Below, in pieces: positions 36,221 to 46,240 of a stretch of DNA of 64,000 bases. The notes under the pieces are model-generated. The model saw only the letters and a program-made list of their open reading frames with translations, ran no database searches and was not told the DNA's origin. The stretch spans positions 1 through 64,000 of the forward strand of contig NZ_SMYN01000011.1 in the NCBI RefSeq assembly GCF_004959935.1. The letters run 5' to 3'. The position numbers and the translations under genes were made by a program. Each line of letters begins with the position of its first letter. Position 1 is the stretch's first letter. This DNA is from Falsirhodobacter xinxiangensis. Lineage in GTDB: Bacteria > Pseudomonadota > Alphaproteobacteria > Rhodobacterales > Rhodobacteraceae.

Positions 36221-37804
36221 ATGGCCCTAAATCTGATGAATGCGAACCGTGAGGAATTGAAGCCCCGGATCACGGTCTTCGGTGTCGGCGGTGCCGGCGG
36301 CAACGCCGTCAACAACATGATCGAGCAGCAGCTTGAGGGTGTGGAGTTCGTCGTCGCGAACACCGACGCGCAGGCGCTTCAGCAAAGCAACGCCGTCGCC
36401 AAGATTCAGATGGGCCTGAAGGTCACCGAAGGTCTGGGTGCTGGCGCGCGTCCGTCCGTGGGTGCCGCAGCTGCCGAGGAGACGATCGAGGAGATCGTGG
36501 ATCACCTTGCCGGCGCGCATATGTGCTTCATCACCGCCGGCATGGGCGGCGGCACCGGCACCGGCGCGGCCCCGATCATCGCACAAGCCGCGCGCGAGCT
36601 GGGCGTTCTGACCGTCGGCGTCGTGACCAAGCCCTTCCAGTTCGAGGGCAACAAGCGCATGAAACAGGCCGAGGACGGGATCGAAGCCCTCCAGAAGGTC
36701 GTGGACACGCTGATCATCATTCCGAACCAGAACCTGTTCCGTCTGGCCAACGAACGCACGACCTTCACCGAGGCGTTCTCGATGGCCGACGACGTTCTGT
36801 ATCAGGGCGTCAAGGGCGTGACCGACCTGATGGTGCGTCCGGGCCTCATCAACCTCGACTTCGCCGACGTCCGCGCGGTGATGGATGAGATGGGCAAGGC
36901 CATGATGGGCACGGGCGAGGCCGAGGGCGAGGATCGCGCCGTCCATGCCGCCGAGAAAGCCATTGCCAACCCGCTGCTGGACGAGATCAGCCTGAACGGC
37001 GCCAAGGGCGTTCTGATCAACATCACCGGCGGCTACGATCTGACCCTGTTCGAACTGGACGAGGCTGCAAACATCATCCGCGACAAGGTCGATCCGGACG
37101 CGAACATCATCGTCGGCTCGACGCTGGACACTACGATGGAAGGGCGCATCCGCGTGTCGGTCGTCGCGACCGGCATCGACGCGTCGAAATCCGCAGCGGA
37201 AGCCCCGGTCCAGCGCCGCCCGATGGCTGCGCCCCTGCCGACCCCGGCCCCCGAGCGTCAGGCACCGGTTGCCGCCGCGCCCGCACCGCGTCCGCAGCCG
37301 GCACCGCAGCCCAGCTTCGAGCCGCAGCGCGAGGTGTTCGAGGAGGAAGCGTCGGACATCCCGCCGCCCGCCTATCGTCCGCAGGCCGCACCGCAACCGG
37401 CCGCCCCCGCGCCGCGCCCCGCGATGCAGGCACGCCCGACCGCGCCGATGAACCAGGATGCCGGAGCCTTCGTCGCACCGCGTCCGCGTCAGGCTGGCAC
37501 CCCGTCGCCCGAGGCGATGGCCCGTCTGGCCGCCGCCGTCAGCAAAGCCCCGCCGCGCCCGTCGCCCGCACAGGCTCCGGTGCAGCAGCGCCAGCAGCCG
37601 CAGGCGGAAAAGCCGCGCTTCGGCATCGGCTCGCTGATCAACCGGATGGCAGGTCACGCCGAACCCGCGCCGGAACGCCCGCAGCCGATGCGGTCGCAGC
37701 AGCAGCCGCAACCGCAGGCGTCGTCCTATGACGACGAACAGGACCAGAACCCGGATCAAGAGCGGATCGAGATCCCGGCCTTCCTGCGTCGTCAGGCGAA
37801 CTGA
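36221..37804 (+). CDS. ftsZ: Cell division protein FtsZ
   Basis: A 527-residue tubulin-like GTPase forming the Z ring. The GTPase core (to about residue 330) has [18 protein letters not shown], the tubulin signature [18 protein letters not shown] (about residues 108-125) and [11 protein letters not shown] with the T7 loop. A long disordered linker rich in Pro, Gln, Ala and Arg (about residues 340-510) separates it from the C-terminal peptide [14 protein letters not shown], which binds FtsA. The long linker is typical of Rhodobacterales. Ends in a strong terminator. Confidence 0.97.
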   Translation: MALNLMNANREELKPRITVFGVGGAGGNAVNNMIEQQLEGVEFVVANTDAQALQQSNAVAKIQMGLKVTEGLGAGARPSVGAAAAEETIEEIVDHLAGAHMCFITAGMGGGTGTGAAPIIAQAARELGVLTVGVVTKPFQFEGNKRMKQAEDGIEALQKVVDTLIIIPNQNLFRLANERTTFTEAFSMADDVLYQGVKGVTDLMVRPGLINLDFADVRAVMDEMGKAMMGTGEAEGEDRAVHAAEKAIANPLLDEISLNGAKGVLINITGGYDLTLFELDEAANIIRDKVDPDANIIVGSTLDTTMEGRIRVSVVATGIDASKSAAEAPVQRRPMAAPLPTPAPERQAPVAAAPAPRPQPAPQPSFEPQREVFEEEASDIPPPAYRPQAAPQPAAPAPRPAMQARPTAPMNQDAGAFVAPRPRQAGTPSPEAMARLAAAVSKAPPRPSPAQAPVQQRQQPQAEKPRFGIGSLINRMAGHAEPAPERPQPMRSQQQPQPQASSYDDEQDQNPDQERIEIPAFLRRQAN

Positions 37805-37823
37805 GCGAAAATCCACATTTGCG

Positions 37824-37850
37824 AAAGCCCGGCTTCGTGCCGGGCTTTTT
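37824..37850 (+). terminator. Intrinsic terminator after ftsZ
   Basis: AGCCCGGC (37826-37833) pairs with GCCGGGCT (37839-37846), followed by a run of T. It ends the dcw cluster. Confidence 0.92.
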
Positions 37851-37912
37851 ACGTGTCTGCAATGGGTTGCGGGTTTGTGTCACCTCTGTCACATGGCGAC
37901 ATAAAGAGTGAA

Positions 37913-37941
37913 TTGAGATGCTCTCCGCCCTTTCCTAATTA
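37913..37941 (+). promoter_or_regulatory. Possible lpxC promoter
   Basis: TTGAGA (37913-37918), a 17-bp spacer and the AT-rich TAATTA (37936-37941). The -10 is a poor match. Two TGTCAC repeats lie upstream near 37878 and 37887. This is the only promoter-like sequence between the ftsZ terminator and lpxC. Confidence 0.3.
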
Positions 37942-37994
37942 ATCCTTGCGCCCTTCCCATCGGGACGCAGGAAATAAGATCAAGGTCGATACCC

Positions 37995-38915
37995 GTGCAG
38001 AGCACTCTGAAATCCGCTGTCAGCTTTACCGGACTGGGTCTCCATTCCGGGCAGCCCGTGCGTATGATCGTGCGTCCCGCCTCGGCCGATTACGGCATTT
38101 GGTTCCGTCGCACCGATCTGACATCGGGCGATGTGATGATCCCCGCCCGCTGGGATGCCGTGGTGCCGTCGAAGCTTTGCACGCTGCTGGCCAACCCGTC
38201 GGGCGTCACGGTGTCGACCGTCGAACATATCATGGCGGCGCTGGCCGGCTGCGGCATCCACAACGCACTGGTCGAGATCGACGGGCCAGAGGTTCCGATC
38301 CTCGACGGCTCGGCCGCGCCGTTCGTTGCGCGTTTCATCGCCGTGGGGCAGCGCGAACAGGCCGCCCCGGTTCGTGCGATCCGCGTGCTGGAAACGATCG
38401 AGGTTCAGGACGGCGAGGCGATCGCCCGTCTGGAGCCGTCCGAGATGCTGGAAATCGATTTTCGAATCGATTTCGCCGAAGGGGCCATCGGGCGTCAGGA
38501 AAAGCGCCTGAACATGTCCAACGGCGCCTTCGTGCGCGAGCTGAGCGACAGCCGCACCTTCTGCCGCCAGTCCGACGTCGATGCGATGCGCGCGAACGGT
38601 CTGGCGCTGGGCGGCACGGTGGAAAACGCGGTGGTCTTCGATGGCGACCGTGTGCTGACCCCCGGCGGTCTGCGCCACCGGGACGAGCCTGTGCGCCACA
38701 AGATGCTGGATGCGCTCGGCGACCTTTCGCTGGCGGGAGGGCCGATCCTCGGGCGCTATACCGGCATCCGCGCTGGCCATGCGATGACCAACCGCCTGCT
38801 GCGCGCACTGTTCGCCCGCCGCGATGCTTGGCGGATGGTGGAATGCGGCCTGTCGCAAGGGCTGAAGCTGCCCGGTGTCGGCGTGGTTCGCGCCGACCTT
38901 CCTGCGGTCGCATAA
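37995..38915 (+). CDS. lpxC: UDP-3-O-acyl-N-acetylglucosamine deacetylase
   Basis: A 306-residue zinc amidase catalysing the committed step of lipid A synthesis. It starts at GTG 37995 as MQSTLKSAVSFTGLGLHSGQ, the family N-terminus. Zinc ligands are His in VSTVEHIMAALAGCGI (about residue 77), and His and Asp in PVRHKMLDALGDLSLAGGPI (about residue 235). The general base/acid His lies in GHAMTNRLL. LpxC after ftsZ is the standard order in proteobacteria. Confidence 0.96.
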   Translation: MQSTLKSAVSFTGLGLHSGQPVRMIVRPASADYGIWFRRTDLTSGDVMIPARWDAVVPSKLCTLLANPSGVTVSTVEHIMAALAGCGIHNALVEIDGPEVPILDGSAAPFVARFIAVGQREQAAPVRAIRVLETIEVQDGEAIARLEPSEMLEIDFRIDFAEGAIGRQEKRLNMSNGAFVRELSDSRTFCRQSDVDAMRANGLALGGTVENAVVFDGDRVLTPGGLRHRDEPVRHKMLDALGDLSLAGGPILGRYTGIRAGHAMTNRLLRALFARRDAWRMVECGLSQGLKLPGVGVVRADLPAVA

Positions 38916-39010
38916 GGCGTTTTGCGCCTCGGATTTTTCTGTGCTACGACAGCCCGAACACCCCGCGCGCGGACCCCGTGCGCAGGGCAAAGCACGAAGG
39001 TAGGCGGAAT

Positions 39011-39850
39011 ATGACAGGCGGTAAGTCGGGGCGGATTCTCTGTGCTGCTCTGCTGGCGGCGCTGCTCGCAGGTTGCGGTGCCAGAGAGAGCGAGGTCGAG
39101 AATCTGGAAGGCATGACCGCCGAACAGATCTACCGCAAGGGCGAGTATTCGCTGGAAACCGACAACAAGCCCGACGCCGCGATTCGCTACTTCTCGGAGG
39201 TCGAGCGGCTTTATCCCTATACGGAATACGCCAAGCGGTCGCTGATCATGCAGGCGTTTTCCTATCACAAGGCGCGGGAATATGAGAGCGCGCGCGGTGC
39301 GGCGCAGCGTTTCCTCGACTTCTATCCCGGCGACAAGGATGCGGCCTATGCGCAGTATCTTCTGGCGCTGTCCTATTACGACCAGATCGACGAGGTTGGC
39401 CGCGACCAGGGCCTGACCTTCCAGGCGCTGCAATCGCTGCGCACGGTGATCGAGCAATATCCGGACAGCGAATATGCCCGCCCCGCGATGCTTGAATTCG
39501 ACCTCGCCTTCGACCATCTGGCCGCCAAGGAAATGGAGATCGGACGTTTCTATCTGAAACGCGGCAATTACGCGGCGGCGGCGAACCGTTTCCGCGTGGT
39601 GGTCGAACAGTTCCAGACCACGTCCCACACGCCCGAGGCGCTGCACCGGCTGGTCGAAAGCTATCTTGCGCTGGGCCTGAATGCCGAAGCGCAGACTGCG
39701 GCGGCGATCCTTGGATACAACTACCAGTCCTCGCCCTTCTATGACGACAGCTTCCGCCTGCTCAAAGGCAAGGGGCTGGCACCCGAGGCGCAGGAGACGG
39801 GCTGGCTGGGTCAGGTCTATCGCCAGATGATCCGGGGTGAGTGGCTGTAA
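39011..39850 (+). CDS. bamD: Outer membrane assembly lipoprotein BamD
   Basis: A 279-residue lipoprotein of the BAM complex that folds outer-membrane beta barrels. Signal peptide and lipobox: ILCAALLAALLAGC, with the acylated Cys at about residue 22. TPR-like repeats follow (GMTAEQIYRKGEYSLETDNK, IRYFSEVERLYPYTEYAKRS, RGAAQRFLDFYPGDKDAAYA). I start at ATG 39011. The long open frame upstream runs through lpxC in another frame and is not coding. The next gene begins right after its stop. Confidence 0.95.
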   Translation: MTGGKSGRILCAALLAALLAGCGARESEVENLEGMTAEQIYRKGEYSLETDNKPDAAIRYFSEVERLYPYTEYAKRSLIMQAFSYHKAREYESARGAAQRFLDFYPGDKDAAYAQYLLALSYYDQIDEVGRDQGLTFQALQSLRTVIEQYPDSEYARPAMLEFDLAFDHLAAKEMEIGRFYLKRGNYAAAANRFRVVVEQFQTTSHTPEALHRLVESYLALGLNAEAQTAAAILGYNYQSSPFYDDSFRLLKGKGLAPEAQETGWLGQVYRQMIRGEWL

Positions 39851-41485
39851 GTGCTTCGCACGCTCGACATCCGCGACATGCTTATCATCGACCGGCTGTC
39901 GCTGTCGTTCCAGCCCGGTTTGAACGTCCTGACCGGGGAAACCGGGGCGGGGAAGTCGATCCTGCTGGATTCGCTCGGCTTCGTGCTGGGCTGGCGGGGA
40001 CGGGCGGAACTGGTCCGGGCCGGGGCGGAAAAGGGCGAGGTGACGGCGGTTTTCGATCTGACGCCCGCCGCCCGCGCCGTGCTGGAAGATGCGGGGATCG
40101 AGGCCGAGGATGATCTGATCCTGCGCCGCGTGAACCATGCCGACGGGCGCAAGACCGCTTGGGTGAACGACCGCCGCGTCTCGGGCGAGGTGCTGCGATC
40201 GCTGTCGGATCTGTTGGTGGAACTGCATGGCCAGCATGACGACCGCGGCCTTCTGAACCCGCGCGGGCATCGGCAGATGCTGGACAGCTTCGCGGGTGCC
40301 GATCTTGGCCCGGTGCGTCGCGCGTGGTCGGGCGTGTCCTCCGCGCGCCGCGCGCTGGCCGAGGCGGAGGCCGCGCTGGCCGCGATCCGGGCCGAGGAGG
40401 AATTTCTGCGCCACGCCGTCGCGGAGATGGACAAGCTGGACCCGCAACCCGGCGAGGAAGCCACGCTCGATACCCGCCGCCGCGCGATGCAGGGGGCGGA
40501 GCGTATCCGCGCCGACATCGTCCGCGCGCATCAGGCCCTGTCCGAAGGGGCCGAGGGCATGCTGATCGACGCGAACCGCTGGCTGGAGGGCGCGTCCGAG
40601 AAAGCCGAGGGGCGGCTGGAAGGCGCGCTGGCGGCTTTGGGCCGGGCGATGGCGGAACTGTCCGACGCGCAGGCCGGGGTCGAGGAGTGCCTGAGCGCGC
40701 TGGACTTCAACCCGGCAGAGCTTGAGGCGCTGGAGGAGCGGCTGTTCGCGATCCGCGCCTTGGCCCGCAAGCATGGCGTGCTGCCCGACGAATTGGGCGG
40801 CTTTGCCGAAGACCTTCGCGCCCGGCTGGCGGCGCTGGATGGCGGCGCAAAGAACGTGGCCGATCTGCACCGCGCAGTGACCGAGGCGGAGGCCGGTTAT
40901 GACGCCGCCGCCAAGGCGCTGACGGCGCAGCGGGCCGACGCGGCTGGGCGGCTGGATGCGGCGATGGCGGCGGAACTTGCGCCGCTGAAGATGGAGCGGG
41001 CGGTGTTCAGCACCGTGATGGAACCCGCCGATCCGGGGCCGGAGGGGCGCGATGCCGTGGCCTTCACCGTTGCGACCAACCCCGGCGCGCCTGCGGGGCC
41101 GCTGAACAAGATCGCCTCGGGCGGGGAGTTGTCGCGGTTTTTGCTGGCGCTGAAGGTCTGCCTGACCGGCGACAATCCCGAAGCGACGATGATCTTCGAC
41201 GAGATCGACCGCGGCGTTGGCGGGTCCACCGCCAATGCCGTCGGGCGGCGTCTGCGCGCGCTGGCCGAGGGCGGTCAGGTGCTGGTCGTGACGCACTCGC
41301 CGCAGGTCGCGGCCTTGGGCGCACATCACTGGCGCGTGCAAAAACAGGTGAAGGACGGGATGACCACATCGACCGTCGTGCCGCTGAACCCCGATCAACG
41401 GGTCGAGGAAGTCGGCCGGATGCTGGCCGGCGATACGATCACCGAGGCCGCGCGCGAGGCTGCGCGCGACCTGCTGGCGGGTTAG
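39851..41485 (+). CDS. recN: DNA repair protein RecN
   Basis: A 544-residue SMC-like ATPase for double-strand break repair. It starts at GTG 39851, MLRTLDIRDMLIIDRLSLSF, with Walker A TGETGAGKSILLDSLGF (about residues 28-44). A coiled-coil arm rich in Ala, Glu and Arg covers about 150-350. The ABC signature is ASGGELSRFLLALK, Walker B is TMIFDEIDRGVGGST, and the end is VLVVTHSPQVAALG. It abuts bamD and is probably co-transcribed. The 3' end overlaps the convergent aminotransferase gene by four bases. Confidence 0.95.
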   Translation: MLRTLDIRDMLIIDRLSLSFQPGLNVLTGETGAGKSILLDSLGFVLGWRGRAELVRAGAEKGEVTAVFDLTPAARAVLEDAGIEAEDDLILRRVNHADGRKTAWVNDRRVSGEVLRSLSDLLVELHGQHDDRGLLNPRGHRQMLDSFAGADLGPVRRAWSGVSSARRALAEAEAALAAIRAEEEFLRHAVAEMDKLDPQPGEEATLDTRRRAMQGAERIRADIVRAHQALSEGAEGMLIDANRWLEGASEKAEGRLEGALAALGRAMAELSDAQAGVEECLSALDFNPAELEALEERLFAIRALARKHGVLPDELGGFAEDLRARLAALDGGAKNVADLHRAVTEAEAGYDAAAKALTAQRADAAGRLDAAMAAELAPLKMERAVFSTVMEPADPGPEGRDAVAFTVATNPGAPAGPLNKIASGGELSRFLLALKVCLTGDNPEATMIFDEIDRGVGGSTANAVGRRLRALAEGGQVLVVTHSPQVAALGAHHWRVQKQVKDGMTTSTVVPLNPDQRVEEVGRMLAGDTITEAAREAARDLLAG

Positions 41486-42834
41486 GCGACTTCGGCGAAG
41501 ACCTTCTTCAGCGCCTCTTCAAGCTTGCCGAACATCTCGTCCAGATGCGCCTCGGTGCAGATGAAGGGCGGGCAGAGGACGATGCTTTGCCCCAGCGGGC
41601 GGCAGATCAGCCCGTGATCGGTGCAGGTATTGGCGATGCGTTCGGACACCGAGAGATTGCCGGGGAAGGGGGTCTTCGTCGCCTTGTCCTGCACAGCCTC
41701 CAACGCCCCCATCAGGCCCTTGCCGCGCCATTCGCCGATGTTCGGGTTCTGCGACAGGTATTCCAGCCCCGCCTCGAATTTCGGGGTCAGGCGGCGGACG
41801 TTTTCCAGCAGCCCTTCGTTCACCACCAGATCGATCGCCTTCAGCGCGATGGCGCAGCCGACCGGATGGCCCGAGGCGGTGAAGCCGTGCGGAAACTCCT
41901 CGATCGCTTCGGCGGCGGCTTGCAGACGGTCGGTCAGGTCAGGGCCAAGGATCACCGCCCCCATCGGGAAATAGCCCGCCGTCAGCGCCTTGGACGAGAT
42001 GATCGCATCCGGCACGAATTCATAGGTCTGGCAGCCCCAGAGGTTGCCGGTGCGGCCAAAACCGGTGATGACCTCGTCCGCGACCAGTGGGATGCCATAG
42101 CGTTGCAGCACCGCCTGAACGGCCTGAAAATACCCTTTGGGGGCCGGGATCACGCCGCCCGCACCGATGACGGGTTCGGCGAAGAACCCGGCGATGGTGT
42201 CCGGGCCCTCCTTGATGATGGTCGCCTCCAACTCGCGGGCAAGGCGCTGGACGAACTGTTCCTCGCTCTCGCCCTCGTGGCCCATGCGCCAGTAATGCGG
42301 GCTGCCGACTTGGATGAACCCGGGCAGCGGCAGGCCGAAGACGGAGTTGTAGGGCTTGCCCGTCATGGACGCCGAGACGGCCGTGACGCCGTGATAGCTG
42401 TTCCACCGCGTGATGATCTTGCGGCGCTGCGGCTGGCCTTCGGAACCCGCAAGGAACCACAGCATCTTGACCAGCGTGTCGTTCGCCTCGGACCCCGAAT
42501 TGGTGTAGAAGACTTTGCCGCGTTCGAAAGGCGAAACCTCGATCAGCTTTTCCGACAGCATCACGGTCTGGTCGGACATGCGCCCGAAAAAGGCGTGATA
42601 GCCGGGAAAGCGGTCGTATTGCGCCTTGGCCGCCTCGGTCAGACCGGGGTGATCGAAGCCCGCGACCATGTTCCAAAGGCCGGAATTGCCATCCAGATAC
42701 TGCCGCCCGTGGGTGTCGAAGATATACGGCCCCTCGCCATGCGTCAGAACCACGGCGCCCCGTTGTGCGACCGAGGGCAGGTCGGTGAAGCCATAGAACG
42801 AATATTCGTCAGCCCGCGATTCCCAGGAATTCAT
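41482..42834 (-). CDS. Class III aminotransferase, putrescine/polyamine type
   Basis: A 450-residue PLP enzyme of the omega-amino acid:pyruvate / putrescine:pyruvate transaminase group (SpuC-like). It has a PLP phosphate-binding segment, YTNSGSEANDTLVKMLWFLA, WNSYHGVTAVSASMTG, IAGFFAEPVIGAGGVIPAP, VADEVITGFGRTGN with the cofactor Asp, and the Schiff-base Lys in ISSKALTAGYFPMGAV (about residue 287). It is last in the minus-strand cluster. Its neighbours (FAD oxidase, PuuA-like ligases) suggest it deaminates a diamine or an amino-aldehyde product. The exact donor is not readable from sequence. Confidence 0.88.
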   Translation of the reverse strand: MNSWESRADEYSFYGFTDLPSVAQRGAVVLTHGEGPYIFDTHGRQYLDGNSGLWNMVAGFDHPGLTEAAKAQYDRFPGYHAFFGRMSDQTVMLSEKLIEVSPFERGKVFYTNSGSEANDTLVKMLWFLAGSEGQPQRRKIITRWNSYHGVTAVSASMTGKPYNSVFGLPLPGFIQVGSPHYWRMGHEGESEEQFVQRLARELEATIIKEGPDTIAGFFAEPVIGAGGVIPAPKGYFQAVQAVLQRYGIPLVADEVITGFGRTGNLWGCQTYEFVPDAIISSKALTAGYFPMGAVILGPDLTDRLQAAAEAIEEFPHGFTASGHPVGCAIALKAIDLVVNEGLLENVRRLTPKFEAGLEYLSQNPNIGEWRGKGLMGALEAVQDKATKTPFPGNLSVSERIANTCTDHGLICRPLGQSIVLCPPFICTEAHLDEMFGKLEEALKKVFAEVA

Positions 42835-42887
42835 GGCATATCCTCTGCTGTTTCCAACAGGCTATCCGCGCGGCCTTGCGGGGGCAA

Positions 42888-44165
42888 TCACAGACCCAGA
42901 CGGTCGCGCATCGAATACCACGTCATCGCCAGCACCAGCAGCGGCCAGCGCAGCGCCGCGCCGCCGGGGAAACGGTGCTGCGGCAGGCGGGCCATCAGAT
43001 CGAACCGTTCGGCATTGCCTGCCACGGCTTCGGCGATCACGCGGCCCGCCATCGTCGCCATCGCCACCCCATGCCCGGAATAGCCGGAGGCGGAGAAGAC
43101 GTTCGCATCCGGCCGGGTGAAGCAGGGCATCCGGTTCATCGTGATCCCCAGCGTGCCGCCCCATGCGTAGTCGATCCGGGCGTCCTTCAGCTGCGGGTAG
43201 ACCTCCAGCAGCGGTTTGCGGACCGTCTTGGCGATGTCGGGGAAACGGTAGCCATAGCTCTCGCCGCCCCCGAACAGCAGCCGCCCGTCATCCGACATGC
43301 GCCAGTAATTCACCACGAACTTGGTATCGGCAACCGCCACCGGCTGCATCAGCCCCGGCAGCGGCTCGGTCGCGATGATGAAATTGTTGATCGGCATGAC
43401 CTTGGCCGCGACCTGTCGCTCAAGATCGCCAAGATAGGCGTTGCAGGCGAGGATGACGTGATCGGCGCGGATGGTCGCCCGGTCGGTGGCGACGGTCGTC
43501 CCCGTCCGCGCGGTCACGGTGCTGCGCTCGTGGATGCGGACGCCTGCATCCGCTGCCGCCCGGGCAAGGCCCAGCGCGAAGTTCAGCGGGTGGATATGCC
43601 CCGCCCCCCGGTCGATATCGCCGCCCTTGTAGATGCCGGTGCCGATCATCGCGGCCAGTTCGACCTGGTCCAGCGGCTGCACCTGATCGTAGCCATAATC
43701 GCGCGACAGCTTTTCGGCATAGGCGCGCGCATGGGCGACTTCGCTGTCATGGCGGCAGGCATGGGCGATGCCGGGGCGGAAGGTGACCGGCATCGCGTGA
43801 TCGGCGATCAGGCGGCGGACCAGCGCCTTGGCATCCTCTCCCATCGTCCACAGCTTGCGGGCATCGTCGAGGCCCACCATCTTTTCCAGCGCGTCCTGTT
43901 CCAGACGCTGGCCCGAACCGACCTGACCGCCATTTCGCCCCGATGCGCCGAAGCCGACGCGATGCGCCTCCAGCAACACCACGTCGTAGCCGCGCTGCGC
44001 CAGATGCAGCGCCGCCGACAGGCCGGTATAGCCGCCGCCGATCACGCAGACATCGGCGCGCATATCACCCTCTGCCCGCTCGAACGGGGCAAGGGGCGTG
44101 GCCGTCGCCGCATAATAGGACGGCGGGTATTGCCCCGGACGGTCGTTGGCGGTCAGCAGGTTCAT
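42888..44165 (-). CDS. FAD-dependent oxidoreductase, PuuB-like
   Basis: A 425-residue DAO-family flavoprotein. It has the FAD Rossmann motif VCVIGGGYTGLSAALHLAQR (about residues 39-58), GFGASGRNGGQVGSG, the conserved GHIHPLNFALGLARAA and a C-terminal SASGYSGHGVAMATMAGRVI. It resembles gamma-glutamylputrescine oxidase, which oxidises the free amine end of gamma-glutamylputrescine. ATG 44165 overlaps the stop of the upstream glutamine-synthetase-like gene, as expected if ligase and oxidase act in sequence. Confidence 0.87.
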   Translation of the reverse strand: MNLLTANDRPGQYPPSYYAATATPLAPFERAEGDMRADVCVIGGGYTGLSAALHLAQRGYDVVLLEAHRVGFGASGRNGGQVGSGQRLEQDALEKMVGLDDARKLWTMGEDAKALVRRLIADHAMPVTFRPGIAHACRHDSEVAHARAYAEKLSRDYGYDQVQPLDQVELAAMIGTGIYKGGDIDRGAGHIHPLNFALGLARAAADAGVRIHERSTVTARTGTTVATDRATIRADHVILACNAYLGDLERQVAAKVMPINNFIIATEPLPGLMQPVAVADTKFVVNYWRMSDDGRLLFGGGESYGYRFPDIAKTVRKPLLEVYPQLKDARIDYAWGGTLGITMNRMPCFTRPDANVFSASGYSGHGVAMATMAGRVIAEAVAGNAERFDLMARLPQHRFPGGAALRWPLLVLAMTWYSMRDRLGL

Positions 44166-45517
44166 ACGTTCAGCAGCAGGTGTTCGCGTTCCCACGGGCT
44201 GATGACCTGAAGGAACTCTTTGTATTCGTTGCGTTTGACGCTGTCGTAATAGGCGCAGAACTCTGGCCCCAGCACCTCGCGCAGGGCCTCGTTCTCCTCC
44301 AGAAGGTCCAGCGCGTCGCCAAGGTTGTAGGGCAGGTCGGTTTCCACGTTATACGCGTCGCCGATACATTCGGGGCGCGGCAGCAGCCCGTTCTTCAGCC
44401 CCAGATAGCCGCAGGCCAGCGAGGCCGCGATCCCGAGATAGGGGTTGCAATCCATCCCCGCCAGACGGTTTTCCAGCCGCCGCGCGTCGGGGCCGGAAAT
44501 CGGGATGCGCAGCCCGGTCGTGCGGTTGTCGCGCCCCCATTCCAGGTTGATCGGCGCGGCGAAGTCGGGAACGTAGCGGCGGTAGCTGTTGACGTAAGGG
44601 GCCAGCAGCGCGACGGCGGCGGGCAGGTGGGTCTGCATCCCGGCGATGAAATGCAGGAAGGCCTCGGTCTCGGCCCCCTTGGCGTCGGAAAAGATGTTCT
44701 GCCCGGTGGCGCTGTCCACGACCGAATGGTGGATATGCATGGCCGACCCCGGCTCGCCCTCGATCGGTTTGGCCATGAAGGTGGCGAAACAGTCGTGGCG
44801 CAGGGCGGCCTCGCGGATCAGGCGTTTGAAGAAGAAGATCTCGTCCGCCAGCTTCACCGGGTCGCCATGGGCAAGATTGATCTCGATCTGGCCCGCGCCG
44901 CCTTCCTGAAGGATGCCGTCGATCTCGAACCCTTGCAGTTCGGCGAAATCGTAGATGTCGTCGATGACCTTGCCGTATTCGTCCACCGCCGACATGGAAT
45001 AGGCCTGCTTGCCCGCGGCACGGCGGCCCGAACGGCCCATGGGCGGGATGATCGGCATGTTCGGGTCGATGTTGCGCGCGACAAGGAAGAATTCCATCTC
45101 GGGCGCGACGATGGGGGTCCAGCCTTCGGCGTTGTAAAGCTCCACCACCCGTTTCAGCACGTTGCGCGGGGCGGTGGGGACGGGGTTGCCGGATTGGTCA
45201 TGCGCATCGTGGATGACCTGAATTGTCACGTCCGCGGTCCAGGGCGCGGCGGTGGCGGTCGAAAAATCCGGCGTCAGGATCATGTCGGGTTCAGTGAAGG
45301 CGCCCGAGGGATTGTCCGCCCATTCGCCGGTGATGGTTTGCAGAAAGATCGAGTTCGGCAGGAAGAAACTGGCCTGCCGCGCGAATTTGGACGCGGGCAT
45401 CGCCTTGCCGCGCGCGACCCCGGCGATGTCCGACACGATGCATTCGACCTCGTCCAATCGGCGGCCCGAGATGAAGTTGCGCGCCGCCTGCGGAAGCTGT
45501 TCGGTCCAGTCGGCCAT
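44162..45517 (-). CDS. Glutamine synthetase family protein, PuuA-like (copy 1)
   Basis: A 451-residue type I GS-fold ligase. It contains VAPEMEFFLVAR, QIEINLAHGDPVKLADEIFF (metal-binding Glu), ATFMAKPIEGEPGSAMHIHH (His of the GS core), ETDLPYNLGDAL and NPYLGIAASLACGYLG. The adenylylation-site loop of housekeeping GlnA is not evident. With the PuuB-like oxidase it is best read as a gamma-glutamylamine (putrescine) ligase that couples Glu to an amine using ATP. A second, more divergent copy lies upstream in the same operon. Confidence 0.87.
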   Translation of the reverse strand: MADWTEQLPQAARNFISGRRLDEVECIVSDIAGVARGKAMPASKFARQASFFLPNSIFLQTITGEWADNPSGAFTEPDMILTPDFSTATAAPWTADVTIQVIHDAHDQSGNPVPTAPRNVLKRVVELYNAEGWTPIVAPEMEFFLVARNIDPNMPIIPPMGRSGRRAAGKQAYSMSAVDEYGKVIDDIYDFAELQGFEIDGILQEGGAGQIEINLAHGDPVKLADEIFFFKRLIREAALRHDCFATFMAKPIEGEPGSAMHIHHSVVDSATGQNIFSDAKGAETEAFLHFIAGMQTHLPAAVALLAPYVNSYRRYVPDFAAPINLEWGRDNRTTGLRIPISGPDARRLENRLAGMDCNPYLGIAASLACGYLGLKNGLLPRPECIGDAYNVETDLPYNLGDALDLLEENEALREVLGPEFCAYYDSVKRNEYKEFLQVISPWEREHLLLNV

Positions 45518-45520
45518 GGC

Positions 45521-46198
45521 TCACCTCGGCTGTTTGAAGAAATCTGCGATGCGGGCCGCGATGGTGCCCGCACCATTCGGCTGGCCCAGCCGCCCTTCGG
45601 CGCGGTCGATCAGCGCATCCGGCACCGTGCCGCGTCCGCGTTTTTCGATCAGCCCGTGCAGGAAACGGTCGTCGAATTCCGGATGGGCCTGCACCGTCAG
45701 CGCGCGGTCATCATAGACCAGCGCCGCGTTCTCGCAAAAGCCGGAGCTTCCCAGAACCTCGGCCCCTTCGGGACGCTGGACCACCTGATCCTGATGCCAT
45801 GCGTTCAACGTAACGGTGTCGCCGCCGAAATCATAATCGGACGGGCCGACCGACCAGCCGCCCGCGAATTTCTCGACCCGCCCGCCCAGCGCCTGCGCGA
45901 TGATCTGGTGGCCGAAGCAGATGCCGACCAGCGGCACATGCGCGGCATAGATGTCGCGGATGAACGCCTCCAGCGGCGGGATGAAGGCGTGATCCTCGTA
46001 GGCACCGTGGCGCGAGCCGGTGATCAGCCAGCCCTCCGCGTCCTGAACCGAGGCGGGAAACTCCATGTCCACCACCTTCCATGTGCGGAAGGTGAAGCCG
46101 TAACCCGCCAGCATCCGCGCGAACATGTCGGGATAGTCGCCGCTTGCGGTCTGGAGGTCTTCGGGGGCGTAGCCGGTCTGGAGGATGCCGATAAGCAT
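45521..46198 (-). CDS. Class I glutamine amidotransferase-like protein
   Basis: A 225-residue GATase domain protein with the nucleophile motif VGICFGHQIIAQALGG (Cys at about residue 96) and the His/Glu motif LTVQAHPEFDD. It resembles GMP-synthase-type free amidotransferases (COG0518) more than the C26 hydrolase PuuD, whose motif would be GICRG. By position it may perform the PuuD role, cleaving gamma-glutamyl-GABA or a related gamma-glutamyl product. I use ATG 46198. A TTG at 46210 is an alternative. Confidence 0.78.
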   Translation of the reverse strand: MLIGILQTGYAPEDLQTASGDYPDMFARMLAGYGFTFRTWKVVDMEFPASVQDAEGWLITGSRHGAYEDHAFIPPLEAFIRDIYAAHVPLVGICFGHQIIAQALGGRVEKFAGGWSVGPSDYDFGGDTVTLNAWHQDQVVQRPEGAEVLGSSGFCENAALVYDDRALTVQAHPEFDDRFLHGLIEKRGRGTVPDALIDRAEGRLGQPNGAGTIAARIADFFKQPR

Positions 46199-46240
46199 GT
46201 GATTGTCCAAAGGTTGTTCGCCGCCAACCTATTGGCAAGC

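Noticed and set aside
37946-39010. Upstream extension of the bamD frame
   Set aside because: It overlaps lpxC in another frame and would bury the BamD signal peptide and lipobox.
38756-41398. 880-codon frame on the minus strand
   Set aside because: Antisense to lpxC, bamD and recN. No conserved motif.
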